Positions 9,391 through 19,575 of a stretch of DNA of 64,000 bases are shown piece after piece; within the stretch, counting starts at the first letter, position 1, and each line of letters starts with the position of its first letter. Source of the DNA: Prochlorococcus sp. AG-363-J23 (GTDB lineage: Bacteria > Cyanobacteriota > Cyanobacteriia > PCC-6307 > Cyanobiaceae); assembly GCA_003280245.1 (NCBI GenBank), contig QCFN01000003.1, positions 1-64,000 of the forward strand, given 5' to 3'. A program made the translations under genes and the position numbers. The notes beneath the pieces are model-generated. The model saw only the letters and a list, made by a program, of their open reading frames with translations. It searched no databases and was not told where the DNA came from.

Positions 9391-10740
9391 TCATTGATTT
9401 TTATAGGCAATAAATTTTTTGAGAATTCTTTTCGCTTTTTCTATAGCTCTACGAAACAAAGAATATTTTATAGGCTTAGGATCAGGTATTTTTGAGATGC
9501 TATGAAATTTTGATTTTATTAGTTGATGAAGATCAGTTCTAATTTCATAGTCATAATTAATGTTCCATTGTTTAAGTTGGCTTATTGGTATTGGCAGTTG
9601 AGGAAACTCAAATAAAACATATTTTTTAACCAATGGACATCCAGCATTTAATAATGATTTCCATGTATATATTGATGGGTTAAGGGTATTTATTTTTGAT
9701 ACTCCAAGTCCATTGGTTTCATGCTCGATATCTTTTTGATCTAGTAATAAGTCAATCATTGGGTACATTGTCCATGTCCTAATTCCATTGTTAACTAGGT
9801 GAAGTGTCAGTCCGATTTCTCCAGAATTAATAGCTTCGTCTTTATTATCTGTGATCGATAATGTATTCCAGAATATTTTCCATTCATCATGATTAAGTAG
9901 ATAATTATTGAGACCTAAAAGATAAGATTGAAGATGAAATGCATCTGTTTGTACCGAATCGGTTATTCCTGTTAACAAAGGAATACGGGCTTCAAGTTTG
10001 GTTGATAATCTACCAATGCATTCTTCGAACTTGCTCGTTCCACTAATTGGCAATGTACTGTCATTAGCTAATATTAATTTTTTGCATTTTTTCATGATAT
10101 CTTTGTCATTTAATATATTCATATTGAAGTCTTTATATGCACCAATACATATTCCGATGTTTTTTCGTAAGCTAATAATTATATTTCTTTCTTCTAATTC
10201 TTTTGTGGCTGTTTGTGAAAGATAAGAGCTTGAAACAATTACAGTCCACCCTTGTTGGTATATAGCCTCTAGGGAAGAGAGCCAGCTTTGAGGAAAATAG
10301 CCAAGTCGATCATAATGATGGAAAAAGAAGATTTTTTCGGGATTATTTAATTTAATTTTTTGAAGAAGTTCTTCTGAATCAGTTATCCTAAACTTGTAAG
10401 CCCATTTTTTATAGATAGTTTCTTGTATAGACTGTTTGTAAGACGCAGTTTCTAAAATAGCCCATTTTATGATCTGTTGATCTTCCAGGGTCTTTATTTC
10501 ATTTGGCTGGATTATTCCTTTTAAGAGAATGTATTTAGGATGCCTGATTAGTTGATTGATTTTTAGCTTTAAAAATATTTGTAGTAATATCAGATAGTTA
10601 GATTTAGATGATCTTAATTTTCGAAGTGCTTTGTATGCAATTAGTCGATCTATTGCAATATTATCAGCTTCTTTTGTTTGAATTGCTTTGGCTAGCTTCC
10701 TAAGCCCAAGACTTGTCTGATAATTCCTTATGACTTTCAC
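9391..10740 (-). CDS. RgpF-like polysaccharide biosynthesis protein
   Basis: A 449-residue protein that resembles the rhamnan-synthesis protein F family in its central part: FFFHHYDRLGYFPQSW, ILANDSTLPI and GITDSVQTDAFHLQSYLLG are the recognisable blocks. Members occur in loci for rhamnose-rich polymers and are thought to be glycosyltransferases or modifying enzymes. The N-terminal 110 residues, rich in Lys and Ile, are not recognised. The start is GTG. It runs against the rhamnose operon, ends 8 bases from its last gene, and shares a 210-base divergent region with secA. Its position beside the dTDP-rhamnose genes supports the assignment. Confidence 0.6.
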   Translation of the reverse strand: MKVIRNYQTSLGLRKLAKAIQTKEADNIAIDRLIAYKALRKLRSSKSNYLILLQIFLKLKINQLIRHPKYILLKGIIQPNEIKTLEDQQIIKWAILETASYKQSIQETIYKKWAYKFRITDSEELLQKIKLNNPEKIFFFHHYDRLGYFPQSWLSSLEAIYQQGWTVIVSSSYLSQTATKELEERNIIISLRKNIGICIGAYKDFNMNILNDKDIMKKCKKLILANDSTLPISGTSKFEECIGRLSTKLEARIPLLTGITDSVQTDAFHLQSYLLGLNNYLLNHDEWKIFWNTLSITDNKDEAINSGEIGLTLHLVNNGIRTWTMYPMIDLLLDQKDIEHETNGLGVSKINTLNPSIYTWKSLLNAGCPLVKKYVLFEFPQLPIPISQLKQWNINYDYEIRTDLHQLIKSKFHSISKIPDPKPIKYSLFRRAIEKAKRILKKFIAYKNQ

Positions 10741-10950
10741 AAGACTGGATTCTCATTACTTAAGAGTATCTCTAGGACTTGAGTTTTTATTGTTTTGCGG
10801 ACAGCTTACAGATAGACTCCCTACCCTTAGAGGTTTCTAGGCCTTCATGTGGCTTGAAATTCCGTTGGGTTCTTATCTTTAATGATTTTTCGCAGGATTT
10901 TCAAGCATTCTAGTTAGGCTTGTAGAAGTAATTTGTTAGATACTCAAACC

Positions 10951-13803
10951 ATGCTCAAGCTACTGCTGGGTGATCCGAACGCCCGCAAGCTGAGGCCATA
11001 TCAACCCCTCGTCACTGACATCAACGTTCTCGAGGAGGATGTTGTTGGGCTAACTGATGATGAATTGCGTACTCGCACTAACGAGTTTCGCCAGATGCTT
11101 GCGAAAGAAAGCAGCTTTAAAAAGCAATTGGCTTTGCTTGACAGGTTGCTTCCGGAAGCTTTTGCAGTTGTTCGTGAAGCTGCAAAGCGAGTTTTGGGTA
11201 TGCGTCATTTTGATGTGCAGTTAATAGGAGGAATGGTTTTACATGAGGGTCAGATTGCTGAAATGAAAACTGGAGAGGGAAAAACTCTGGTTGCAACTCT
11301 GCCTTCTTACTTAAATGCGCTTACAGGTCGTGGTGTGCATGTCGTCACTGTCAACGATTATTTAGCAAGGCGAGATGCAGAGTGGATGGGCCAGGTTCAC
11401 CGCTTTTTGGGCTTTTCTGTTGGATTAATTCAACAGGACATGACTCCCGCTGAAAGAAGAAAAAATTATGGTTGTGATATCACCTACGCAACTAATTCTG
11501 AATTGGGCTTTGATTATTTACGTGACAATATGGCTAATGATATTAGTGAAGTGGTTCAGCGAGATTTTCATTATTGTGTTATTGATGAAGTGGACTCAAT
11601 TTTGATTGATGAAGCTCGAACTCCTTTAATTATTTCTGGACAAGTTGAGCGACCGCAAGAAAAGTATCAAAGGGCAGCAGAGGTTGCCAATGCTTTAGAT
11701 AGAGCAGCAGAAATGGGAAAAGATGGTATAGATCCAGAAGGTGACTATGAAGTAGATGAGAAGCAGCGCAGTTGTACCCTAACGGATGAAGGCTTTGCAA
11801 AAGCGGAGCAGATACTTCAAGTTAGTGACCTTTTTAACCCTTCTGACCCATGGGCTCATTACATAACAAATGCATTAAAGGCCAAGGAATTATTTATTAG
11901 AGATGTTAATTATATTGTTAGAGGTGATGATGCAGTAATAGTTGATGAATTTACTGGACGGGTAATGCCAGGTAGGAGATGGAGTGATGGTCAACACCAA
12001 GCAATTGAGGCAAAGGAAAACTTGACAATTCAACCTGAAACCCAGACTCTTGCATCGATAACTTATCAAAATTTCTTTTTATTATATCCACGTTTGGCGG
12101 GAATGACGGGAACAGCAAAGACAGAAGAAGTTGAATTTCAAAAGACTTATAAATTAGAAACAACTGTAATCCCTACAAATCGTCTGTTGTCTAGGAATGA
12201 TTGGCCGGATCAAGTTTATAAGACAGAAGAGGCAAAATGGAGAGCGGTTGCAAAAGAGACTGCAGAAATACATAAGAAGTCTAGACCTGTATTAGTTGGA
12301 ACAACTAGTGTTGAAAAAAGTGAGTTATTAAGTGCTCTTCTTGCAGAAGAAGATGTCCCACATAATCTTCTGAATGCGAAACCAGAAAATGTTGAAAGAG
12401 AAGCAGAAATTATTGCTCAAGCAGGCCGTGCTGGTGCAGTTACTATTGCAACAAATATGGCTGGTAGAGGAACAGACATAATCCTTGGAGGTAATAGCGA
12501 TTACATGGCAAGATTAAAGCTTAGGGAAGTTTTATTGCCTAGGCTTGTTCGACCTGAGGATGGTCATAGACCTCCTGTCCCTATGCAAAGAAGTGTTGAA
12601 AAGGGTGAAGGCTTTGGAACTAATAAAAGTTCTGTAGATGAAAGAAATATTAAACCTTTAAGTGAGTCCAAGGTTTTACGAAGCTTATATCCCTGCCAAT
12701 TAAATGATGAGACGGAAGAATTATTGACGAAGCTTGTTAAAGAATTAGTTGCTAAGTGGGGCGATCGAGCAATAAGTGTGATTGAGCTTGAAGATAGAAT
12801 AGCAACTGCTGCAGAGAAAGCTCCCACAACTGATAAACAAATCTCTTGTCTTAGAGATGCTATTTTACAAGTAAAGCAGGAATATGATTTTGTTGTTGAC
12901 CAAGAAGAAACTCGCGTGAGAGAAGCGGGAGGCTTACATGTGATTGGAACTGAGAGACATGAATCAAGAAGAGTAGATAATCAATTACGAGGCAGAGCAG
13001 GTCGCCAGGGAGATTTAGGCAGTACTCGTTTTTTCCTCTCTCTAGGTGATAATCTGTTAAGGATTTTTGGAGGGGATAGAGTTGCTTCCTTAATGAATGC
13101 TTTTCGTGTTGAGGAAGATATGCCAATTGAATCAGGTATGCTTACAAGATCTCTAGAAGGTGCTCAAAAGAAAGTTGAGACATATTACTATGACATAAGA
13201 AAACAAGTATTTGAATATGATGAGGTTATGAATAATCAGCGTCGTGCTGTTTATTCAGAAAGACGAAGAGTCCTTGAGGGCAGTGCTTTGAAGAGCCAAG
13301 TTATTGGATATGGAGAAAAAACTATGGAAGAAATAGTACAGGCTTATGTAAATCCTGAATTACCACCAGAAGAATGGAATCTTGACCAATTGGTCGGCAA
13401 AGTTCAGGAATTTATTTATCTATTGCAAGACCTTGAACCAGAACAATTGTATGGATTAAATGTAGAAGAACTCATTTCATTTTTGCAAGAACAACTTCGA
13501 AATGCATATGATATCAAGGAAAATCAAATCGAGGAACAACGACCAGGACTTATGCGTGAAGCTGAGAGATTCTTTATTTTGCAGCAAATAGATACTTTGT
13601 GGCGTGAACATTTGCAAGCTATGGATGCTCTGAGAGAATCAGTTGGATTGCGTGGTTATGGCCAAAAGGATCCTTTAATAGAATACAAAAATGAAGGTTA
13701 TGATATGTTTTTAGAAATGATGACTAATATGAGGCGAAATGTTATTTATTCAATGTTTATGTTTCAACCTGCACCTCAAAAAGAAAATACCGAAGTTACT
13801 TAG
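10951..13803 (+). CDS. secA: Protein translocase ATPase SecA
   Basis: The motor that drives unfolded preproteins through SecYEG in the plasma (and probably thylakoid) membrane. In 950 residues it shows Walker A GEGKT (residues 108-112), the DEVD box (212-215), the GRGTDI motif (from 505) and GRAGRQGD, all intact. The C-terminal zinc-binding tail of E. coli SecA is absent and the protein ends in a short acidic tail, as is usual in cyanobacteria. A TTG at 10933 would add six residues; I use the ATG at 10951 because SecA proteins of this group begin with MLK/MLN and LLGDPN. It separates the rhamnose locus from the secretion region. Confidence 0.96.
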   Translation: MLKLLLGDPNARKLRPYQPLVTDINVLEEDVVGLTDDELRTRTNEFRQMLAKESSFKKQLALLDRLLPEAFAVVREAAKRVLGMRHFDVQLIGGMVLHEGQIAEMKTGEGKTLVATLPSYLNALTGRGVHVVTVNDYLARRDAEWMGQVHRFLGFSVGLIQQDMTPAERRKNYGCDITYATNSELGFDYLRDNMANDISEVVQRDFHYCVIDEVDSILIDEARTPLIISGQVERPQEKYQRAAEVANALDRAAEMGKDGIDPEGDYEVDEKQRSCTLTDEGFAKAEQILQVSDLFNPSDPWAHYITNALKAKELFIRDVNYIVRGDDAVIVDEFTGRVMPGRRWSDGQHQAIEAKENLTIQPETQTLASITYQNFFLLYPRLAGMTGTAKTEEVEFQKTYKLETTVIPTNRLLSRNDWPDQVYKTEEAKWRAVAKETAEIHKKSRPVLVGTTSVEKSELLSALLAEEDVPHNLLNAKPENVEREAEIIAQAGRAGAVTIATNMAGRGTDIILGGNSDYMARLKLREVLLPRLVRPEDGHRPPVPMQRSVEKGEGFGTNKSSVDERNIKPLSESKVLRSLYPCQLNDETEELLTKLVKELVAKWGDRAISVIELEDRIATAAEKAPTTDKQISCLRDAILQVKQEYDFVVDQEETRVREAGGLHVIGTERHESRRVDNQLRGRAGRQGDLGSTRFFLSLGDNLLRIFGGDRVASLMNAFRVEEDMPIESGMLTRSLEGAQKKVETYYYDIRKQVFEYDEVMNNQRRAVYSERRRVLEGSALKSQVIGYGEKTMEEIVQAYVNPELPPEEWNLDQLVGKVQEFIYLLQDLEPEQLYGLNVEELISFLQEQLRNAYDIKENQIEEQRPGLMREAERFFILQQIDTLWREHLQAMDALRESVGLRGYGQKDPLIEYKNEGYDMFLEMMTNMRRNVIYSMFMFQPAPQKENTEVT

Positions 13804-13817
13804 ATCTTGAGAAGTTG

Positions 13818-14684
13818 TTATTTTAAATCATCCCATTCTTTTTGTGCATTTATTAGTTCAATATAGCCATCTTTAGACCAGATATCTAAGGTTATTTTTC
13901 TGCTAGGAAGGTGGTAGGCATTTACATGATTAGGATGCAATGAGGAATCTTTTGCTTCAAGGCAGAAAAGAGGATATGTAATTACTTGACAACTATTCAT
14001 AGGAAGTTGTGCATATAGCCATTTATCTGCAACAGGTCTTGATCTCCAAGGATGGAGAAGAGGATGATAATTTCTCTTTAGAAGTCTTGTAACCCTGGTG
14101 ATTAGAGGGATTAGTCTTTTTAGGCCTTTATAGTGAAGTAAAACTGCTCCATTTCCATGACTTCTTATATTCTTTTTTGGCACAAGCCATCTTTTTCTTT
14201 TGCTTTCTTCCCATTCTTTGTGTAACTCAATTCGAATCTTAGCGCTAATAGGAGCTAGTTGTATTGCTAATGTTTCCTTAGGAGCTTTAGCTGCTAATTC
14301 AGAAATTTGAATTGGCCATTCATTTGGGACGCCGAGACTTGCACCTAAATCATCTTCCATAAGGAGAATCCAAGATGAGCGTATTTTTTCTGCTTGTATT
14401 AGTATTTCTTGCCAACTAGCAAAGCATGCAAGCTCGCTTCTTGTAGTTTTTCTCGATGGTTCTATTTCGTCCTTTCGTAAAACCCCTGGGAAAGGACTTC
14501 CCTCGTTTAAAAGATTCGGTATCGGTATGAACACTTCTCTTAGATTTTCTGAATCTATTGCCTGAAATCTTTGAGAATTCCAATTTCCCTTTTGTAATGC
14601 CCAATTCATCTTGGCTCTGCGATTAACATGTCTATTTAGATTCATCCAAATTAAAGGGATGGATGGATTAGAGATGTCCATCAT
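13818..14684 (-). CDS. Family-25 (LPS-type) glycosyltransferase
   Basis: A 288-residue protein of the GT25 type, which adds sugars to lipopolysaccharide or glycoproteins. It begins with PLIWMNLNRHVNRR, then has AIDSENL, an SELACFASW block in the place of the family's G-x-x-GC-x-x-SH motif, and ILLMEDDLG, whose acidic residues would bind metal and nucleotide sugar. A later GNGAVLLHYKGL is also family-like. An in-frame TTG at 14708 would overlap kdsB, but the ATG at 14684 falls one base after the kdsB stop and is preferred. It is the last gene of a three-gene minus-strand operon and converges on secA. Confidence 0.72.
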   Translation of the reverse strand: MMDISNPSIPLIWMNLNRHVNRRAKMNWALQKGNWNSQRFQAIDSENLREVFIPIPNLLNEGSPFPGVLRKDEIEPSRKTTRSELACFASWQEILIQAEKIRSSWILLMEDDLGASLGVPNEWPIQISELAAKAPKETLAIQLAPISAKIRIELHKEWEESKRKRWLVPKKNIRSHGNGAVLLHYKGLKRLIPLITRVTRLLKRNYHPLLHPWRSRPVADKWLYAQLPMNSCQVITYPLFCLEAKDSSLHPNHVNAYHLPSRKITLDIWSKDGYIELINAQKEWDDLK

Positions 14685-14685
14685 T

Positions 14686-15453
14686 TTACTGATTTTGTGC
14701 GTTAGCAATTTGCCGTGCTTGTGATAGTTGCTCTTCTGTGTCTACAGACAGTGATTCATTTTCTACTGGAAAAGTTCCTATTTCTATACCAGCTTCTATA
14801 AGACGCAGTTGTTCTAACTTTTCAATATTTTCTAGTGGTGAAAAAGGCAGATTCTTCCATTTAGAAAGTATGTCAGCTCGATATCCATAAATTCCTACAT
14901 GTCCCCAATAATTTGAGAATTTATGCCATTCTTTTTGCTCTACTCCACGTACATGTGGTATAGCAGATCTTGAAAAGTATATAGCTTGCCCAGCTGCTGA
15001 TAATAATGTTTTCACAACATTTGGATTGTGAATTTTATCTGCTTTCATTTTATATACTGGTGTAAGAACTTGTGGTGTAGGTGTTCTTTTTTTGAACTCT
15101 TTTATCATCATATCAATGATATTTGGATCGATAAATGGCTGATCTCCTTGTACATTAATTATAAGTGTTTCTTTAAGCATAGATTTGCCAATTAATCTGT
15201 CAATTACAGATGCAATTCGTTCGCTCCCACTCTCACACTTTGGACTGGTAAGTAGGCACTTGAATCCCCAGTTTTTAACTTGATTTGCTAGAGATTCACT
15301 ATCTGTGCATACAAAGATTTCATCCGCTTTCTTTGCTTTCCTACAATTTTCGAGAACTCTTTGAATCATTGGCTTGCCACCAATGTCTGCCAAGATTTTC
15401 CCAGGTAGCCTCGATGATTCCAGTCGAGCTGGTATTGCGATTATGCTTTGCAT
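14686..15453 (-). CDS. kdsB: 3-deoxy-manno-octulosonate cytidylyltransferase (CMP-Kdo synthetase type)
   Basis: An enzyme that activates a 3-deoxy-2-ulosonic acid, classically Kdo, with CTP. The 255 residues open with IIAIPARLESSRLPGK, then GGKPMIQRV, CTDSESLA, SGSERIA and NVQGDQPFI, the normal KdsB motif series. The in-frame TTG at 15462 is rejected, because the ATG at 15453 overlaps the upstream stop by a single base. No kdsA or other Kdo gene is in the window, so the true substrate could be another ulosonic acid. It sits between two glycosyltransferase-like genes. Confidence 0.88.
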   Translation of the reverse strand: MQSIIAIPARLESSRLPGKILADIGGKPMIQRVLENCRKAKKADEIFVCTDSESLANQVKNWGFKCLLTSPKCESGSERIASVIDRLIGKSMLKETLIINVQGDQPFIDPNIIDMMIKEFKKRTPTPQVLTPVYKMKADKIHNPNVVKTLLSAAGQAIYFSRSAIPHVRGVEQKEWHKFSNYWGHVGIYGYRADILSKWKNLPFSPLENIEKLEQLRLIEAGIEIGTFPVENESLSVDTEEQLSQARQIANAQNQ

Positions 15454-16151
15454 TAATCCCAAAGTTTTGTAGATTCATCTCTTGCACTAAACCATTCTGC
15501 AGCAAGAGAGCCCCCCATCGTCCGCTGGTCACGAAACCAGGGTCCTCCTAGCGTCCAATGTAGTAATTTTGCAGAAGAGGCTTTTTCTGTATTTTGTACG
15601 TCAATTAGGTGGTTCCATTCTTCATTAATTTCTCCAATTTCGTGATCACCAGCTAGCCAGTGAAAACGATGTAATTCGAGCCCTGAAGCTTTGTTGACAT
15701 ATTCGGGAGTAAGAGAGGTGCACCTTTGACAATTCATAAGCATTAATGAACTCCAATTTTTTTTGGGATAGGGAGTTTGAGGCTCTCCTTGGAACTTCAC
15801 TGTTTCATTAGGAGAATGTTGATGGTGGACACACATAACCGCATATTCATCGTTTCTTTGTTTCCATAAGTTGTTAATGTCATTTCTGCAGAGCATGTCG
15901 CAATCCATAAAAATTGCCCAGCCTTTGAAGTTCATTAAATGCGGCACTAAAAATCTGGTAAATGAGAAGGCTGTGCTTTGCTTGGGATCCCGAGCTCTAG
16001 AATATAGACCTTGAGTTTGGAGTTGAGGAGTAATAAGTGGAGTTATTGCAAGAGGTGTAGAGGAGGTTTGGTACAGACTATCAATAAGGACATTAGTGGC
16101 GGCCCTTTCGCGAGGGTCGTAGCCAATGAAAATAGGTATTGTTTTATTCAT
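15453..16151 (-). CDS. Putative glycosyltransferase with a DCD motif (GT8-like)
   Basis: A 232-residue protein of the nucleotide-diphospho-sugar transferase fold. It begins with IFIGYDPRE, has FSFTRFLVPHL followed by IFMDCDMLCRND, in which the Asp-Cys-Asp takes the role of the DxD motif, and later HWLAGDHEIG. Proteins like this are common in marine picocyanobacteria without a known substrate. It is the first gene of a trio with kdsB and the GT25 enzyme, joined by overlaps or gaps of 1 base, so it may use or follow the CMP-activated sugar. ATG start. No signal peptide or membrane segment. Confidence 0.65.
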   Translation of the reverse strand: MNKTIPIFIGYDPRERAATNVLIDSLYQTSSTPLAITPLITPQLQTQGLYSRARDPKQSTAFSFTRFLVPHLMNFKGWAIFMDCDMLCRNDINNLWKQRNDEYAVMCVHHQHSPNETVKFQGEPQTPYPKKNWSSLMLMNCQRCTSLTPEYVNKASGLELHRFHWLAGDHEIGEINEEWNHLIDVQNTEKASSAKLLHWTLGGPWFRDQRTMGGSLAAEWFSARDESTKLWD

Positions 16152-16772
16152 TGCACGTAGTTTAGAGCTTTGCTAAATCTATACCGAAGATCCAGTTGTA
16201 TCTTGATTCCCTTATGAGATGCAGTTACTGCTTTATGCCTTGGTTTGATATTTCACTTTCAAGATGCCTTCTATAATTTCAAAAATGAGTTAAGGGGAAT
16301 TCTATCTACAACTACTTTGATTATTAGGATTTCTGGCAATAGATGAATTTCTAAATCTGTTAGGTATCTCTAGTAGCTATTTGATCAACTATTGCCATTG
16401 TCTGGATGCGATCTTATTCAGAATAGAAGTTTTTCATAGCAGTCTGTATTAAAGATTCGTCTAGATCTAGAGAATGAGTCTGAGCGAGTCATCCATAGGT
16501 TCTTACGTCATCTAAGCTTAGTATTTGATAAATTTACAAAGATTTGCTAAGTCTAAAAAAATGGTTTCAGTCTTGTTAATTGATCAGGGACTTTTTGGAG
16601 AATTACCACAGCTGTTCTCTAATCCAAAGGTTTCTTACGGGTTTTTGGAATAGTTCTCTAATCTGTTTTCTTGGCTTTTAGCCATTGTTTGGAAACACCT
16701 GAGTTAACTGGATAGCTTCATGTTTTTTTCAGGTAGTGGATTGTGGTTTGTTCGACCTCGTAATCTGTGTAT
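16152..16772 (+). other. Long divergent intergenic region without a gene
   Basis: This stretch of about 620 bases separates the minus-strand kdsB trio from the plus-strand HlyD gene, so it must hold promoters for both. I see no ORF with a family match, no tRNA cloverleaf, no convincing terminator and no repeat. It is AT-rich, with several small inverted elements such as GGCTTTTAGCC near 16673. A regulatory RNA cannot be excluded by eye. Confidence 0.5.
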
Positions 16773-18311
16773 ATGAAGGAAGATTCAATTTCGAAAACTC
16801 CTAACAAGGAGTCCAATCAAAAGCATAATCAGCATCAAGCTGATTCTGTCAGCGATTCCATTGCAAAGAAGGAGTTAGGTGTCAAAGGCGAGCTATTGAA
16901 GGAGAAATCAAAAGGATCAGACCCTGCAAAGAAGGAGTTAGGTGTCAAAGGCGAGCTATTGAAGGAGAAATCAAAAGGATCAGACCCTGCAAAGAAGGAG
17001 TTAGGTGTCAAAGGCGAGCTATTGAAGGAGAAATCAAAAGGATCAGACCCTGCAAAGAAGGAGTTAGGTGTCAAAGGCGAGCTATTGAAGGAGAAATCAA
17101 AAGGATCAGACCCTGCAAAGAAGGAGTTAGGTGTCAAAGGCGAGCTATTGAAGGAGAAATCAAAAGGATCAGACCCTGGAAAGGAGGAGGTCGCTGTTCA
17201 AGGTCTAGAGCCATCCGCAAAACAGGTGTTAGGTGAGGCTGCAGAACAGTGGCTTGCTCGCAATCGTTCTTTAGTGCTTAGACAAACGCCATTTTGGGCA
17301 CAAAGTTTGGCGGGTATCTTGATAGGACTGGGTTCATTAGCGGTTCTTGGTGGAGTACTTTTTAAAATTGATGAGGTTGTAACTGTTAGGGGGCAATTGC
17401 AGGCTATTAGTGGCAGTACAGATGTTAAAAGCCCTGCAGGAGGAAAGGTGGCAGCAGTTTTCTATAAGGATGGACAATTAGTTGATAAGGGACAACTTTT
17501 AGTTCGGTTTGATACTCGTGAAGCAACAGATCAAAAGATTATGTTGACAAGACTTATAGAGCTTGAGAATCGAGACCTACAAAGTGCAATTGGTTTACTG
17601 AATCAGCAAAAAGCAGTTGTGCAGCAGAAAGTGAATACTAATCAGAAAATTGCAGATGAAATGAAAGAACTTGTAAAAGAAGGTGCGTTTCAACGGGTAA
17701 GATATTTACAACAACTAGATGAATTATATGCTTTAAAAAGTCAGCTATCTAATACACAATTAGAAATAAATTTAAAGAAAATACAAGCAGAAAAATCAAT
17801 AGGTCAAATGCAAAACCAATTGACTAGAGCTAACCTTACACTTCAATATCAGAATGTTGTTGCTCCAGTGACTGGGGTTGTATTTGATCCCAAAGCAAGT
17901 GAAGATGGAGTGCTGCAGAGTGGTGAAACCATTTTAACATTGGTTCCGCAGGAAGGCCTAAAGGCGCAGGTTTTTGTGCCGAATAAAGATATTGGTTTTG
18001 TAAAAATAGGTCAGAAAGCAAAGGTCAGAGTTGATGCATTTCCTTATAGTCGTTATGGAGAATTGGATGGACAAGTTGCGCAGATTGGGGCTGATGCATT
18101 GCCTCCAGATGAGACTTTCACGTTTTATAGATTCCCAGTTAAATTAACTCTTGACCGATCTTTTCTGGAATCACGTGGAGTTACTATTCCTTTAAGAAGC
18201 GGCATGTCAATAACGACAAACCTGAAATTGAGAGAGAAAAGATTAATTAGCCTTATCTCAGATTTATTAGTTGATAATACTGAGAGTATCAAAAGTCTTC
18301 GTCAGCAATAA
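16773..18311 (+). CDS. HlyD-family type I secretion adaptor with repeated N-terminal tail
   Basis: A membrane fusion protein that links an inner-membrane ABC exporter to an outer-membrane channel. Of 512 residues, the first 170 are hydrophilic and contain five identical 21-residue Lys/Glu-rich repeats (residues 31-135). One membrane helix follows (about 177-197). The periplasmic part has a lipoyl-like half (VKSPAGGKVAAVF, then LVDKGQLLVRFD), a coiled coil (about 245-345), the second lipoyl half (APVTGVVFDP) and a beta-barrel with an HlyD-type C-terminus. GTG at 16767 is an alternative start two codons upstream. The ABC exporter partner is at 21993, with three opposite-strand genes between them. 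Confidence 0.9.
   Translation: MKEDSISKTPNKESNQKHNQHQADSVSDSIAKKELGVKGELLKEKSKGSDPAKKELGVKGELLKEKSKGSDPAKKELGVKGELLKEKSKGSDPAKKELGVKGELLKEKSKGSDPAKKELGVKGELLKEKSKGSDPGKEEVAVQGLEPSAKQVLGEAAEQWLARNRSLVLRQTPFWAQSLAGILIGLGSLAVLGGVLFKIDEVVTVRGQLQAISGSTDVKSPAGGKVAAVFYKDGQLVDKGQLLVRFDTREATDQKIMLTRLIELENRDLQSAIGLLNQQKAVVQQKVNTNQKIADEMKELVKEGAFQRVRYLQQLDELYALKSQLSNTQLEINLKKIQAEKSIGQMQNQLTRANLTLQYQNVVAPVTGVVFDPKASEDGVLQSGETILTLVPQEGLKAQVFVPNKDIGFVKIGQKAKVRVDAFPYSRYGELDGQVAQIGADALPPDETFTFYRFPVKLTLDRSFLESRGVTIPLRSGMSITTNLKLREKRLISLISDLLVDNTESIKSLRQQ
16863..17177 (+). repeat. Five perfect tandem copies of a 63-bp unit inside the HlyD gene
   Basis: Units begin at 16863, 16926, 16989, 17052 and 17115 and read identically in the given sequence. 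Each encodes 21 residues with the pattern AKKELGVKGEL followed by LKEKSKGSDP. The unit has six Lys, three Glu and one Asp, so each copy adds about two positive charges. Because 63 is a multiple of three, copy-number change keeps the frame. A degenerate continuation (GKEEVAVQG) follows. The reverse strand is open through the array, which produces a spurious ORF. Confidence 0.98.
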
Positions 18312-18330
18312 GCGAAAATAACTTTGGTTA

Positions 18331-19575
18331 TTAAATTGTTGTAGTAGCAACTTTATCTATTATCTTTATTTGCTCGTTTATGCATTTTTCTAATTTATAA
18401 TTTGATTCGATAGTTTCACGTGCTGCAAATCTCATTGCGGTAAAGTCTTCTGGCTGATTTAAGATTTGTATTAGTTGCTTCGCTAATTTGTTTGAGTCAG
18501 CAAATGGAACAATAAGGCCATTTTTGCCATGTTGAATAACTTCTAAAACTGGTGCTGTTTCACTTCCAATTACTAAAGCTCCACAGCTCATTGCTTCGAG
18601 CATACTCCAACTTAAAACGAAAGGATAGGTTAGGTAAACATGAGCACTAGTTATCCTGAAAATATTTATTAGTTCTATGTGTGGAATTTTCCCAAGGCAA
18701 TGAATTCTAGACCAATCAATTTTACTGCTAAGTTGTTTTTTTAATGCTGTGAGCCAGCCTTGTCCATCTTCTCTTCTTCTGCCATAACTTACGTTTGGGG
18801 TGTCTTGACCAATGAGTAAAATATGGGCTGATGGTCTTTTTTTGAGCACTTCACTTATTGCCTCTAAAAAGATATGTATCCCTCTATATGGCTCAAATGT
18901 TCTGTTGACGAAGCTTATTATTTCATCCTTTTCAGTAAGTTTTAGATTTGATCCAATGTTTATTTGGACTTTTTCTTTTGGCGATGCCCATGCCGTGTCA
19001 ATTCCATCATGAATTATACTTGTTTTTGAGTGAGCCCAAGTTGGTAGTGTACTGTATTGAAACTCAGTTGGTGTTATACCCCAAGTCATCGATTCGAGAT
19101 TAAGTAATACATTTGCATTTTTCATTAGAACACGAGCATTTTCGGTCCAAATTTGTTTTGGTGCATATCTATCAGGAAAATCAGAGTCTGTTCCTTTCTT
19201 TTTATATGCAAATTCGACATAATGTAATTGTGGTGTTTTAGGCCAAATTTCTTTTAGGAATAGAGCTTCTCCCCATCCAGGATGTGCAATGATTAAATCT
19301 GGAATATATCCTTTTTTGAGTAGAGTATTGGCTACATTCCCCACAGCTTCTCCGCGTAAAACTTTGGTTTCAGTTTCTAATGCAAGAGGATGAACCCCTG
19401 TGCCATTGCCTCTGCTCAATGTATAGGGATAGTGAGCAATTGATATATCCTTTGGTAGATGAATTTTATTTCCTGATGGATTAATGAAAGCAAGATTGTC
19501 ACCTCTTGAATAAAGGTGGGGTATTAAGTGTTTAAATTGACCTGGGAATCCTTTGTGGACTATTAAGATATTCAT
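18331..19575 (-). CDS. Family-4 glycosyltransferase
   Basis: A 414-residue GT-B fold enzyme. The N-terminus ILIVHKGFPGQFKHLIP and the segment IIAHPGWGEALFLKEIWP match the glycosyltransferase-4-like N-terminal type that starts with (F/V)HxxFPGQF. The C-terminal half carries NRTFEPYRG, HILLIGQD, HCLGKIP and SMLEAMSCGALVIGSETAPVLEV, the donor-binding region. It is related to the protein at 29055-30212, which has the same N-terminal block. It is the third gene of a minus-strand operon with two methyltransferases. It probably modifies a surface glycan or protein; the target is unknown. Confidence 0.82.
   Translation of the reverse strand: MNILIVHKGFPGQFKHLIPHLYSRGDNLAFINPSGNKIHLPKDISIAHYPYTLSRGNGTGVHPLALETETKVLRGEAVGNVANTLLKKGYIPDLIIAHPGWGEALFLKEIWPKTPQLHYVEFAYKKKGTDSDFPDRYAPKQIWTENARVLMKNANVLLNLESMTWGITPTEFQYSTLPTWAHSKTSIIHDGIDTAWASPKEKVQINIGSNLKLTEKDEIISFVNRTFEPYRGIHIFLEAISEVLKKRPSAHILLIGQDTPNVSYGRRREDGQGWLTALKKQLSSKIDWSRIHCLGKIPHIELINIFRITSAHVYLTYPFVLSWSMLEAMSCGALVIGSETAPVLEVIQHGKNGLIVPFADSNKLAKQLIQILNQPEDFTAMRFAARETIESNYKLEKCINEQIKIIDKVATTTI

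Noticed and set aside
16741..16760. TTCGA-like T-loop resembling a tRNA
   Set aside because: No acceptor stem, D-arm or anticodon arm can be folded around it.
16835..17137. Reverse-strand ORF of 100 residues made of repeated 21-residue units
   Set aside because: It is the mirror of the five 63-bp repeats in the HlyD gene, has no start signal, and its regularity follows from the DNA repeat.
16863..17177. Possible CRISPR array
   Set aside because: The copies are contiguous, with no spacers, and lie in frame within a coding region.
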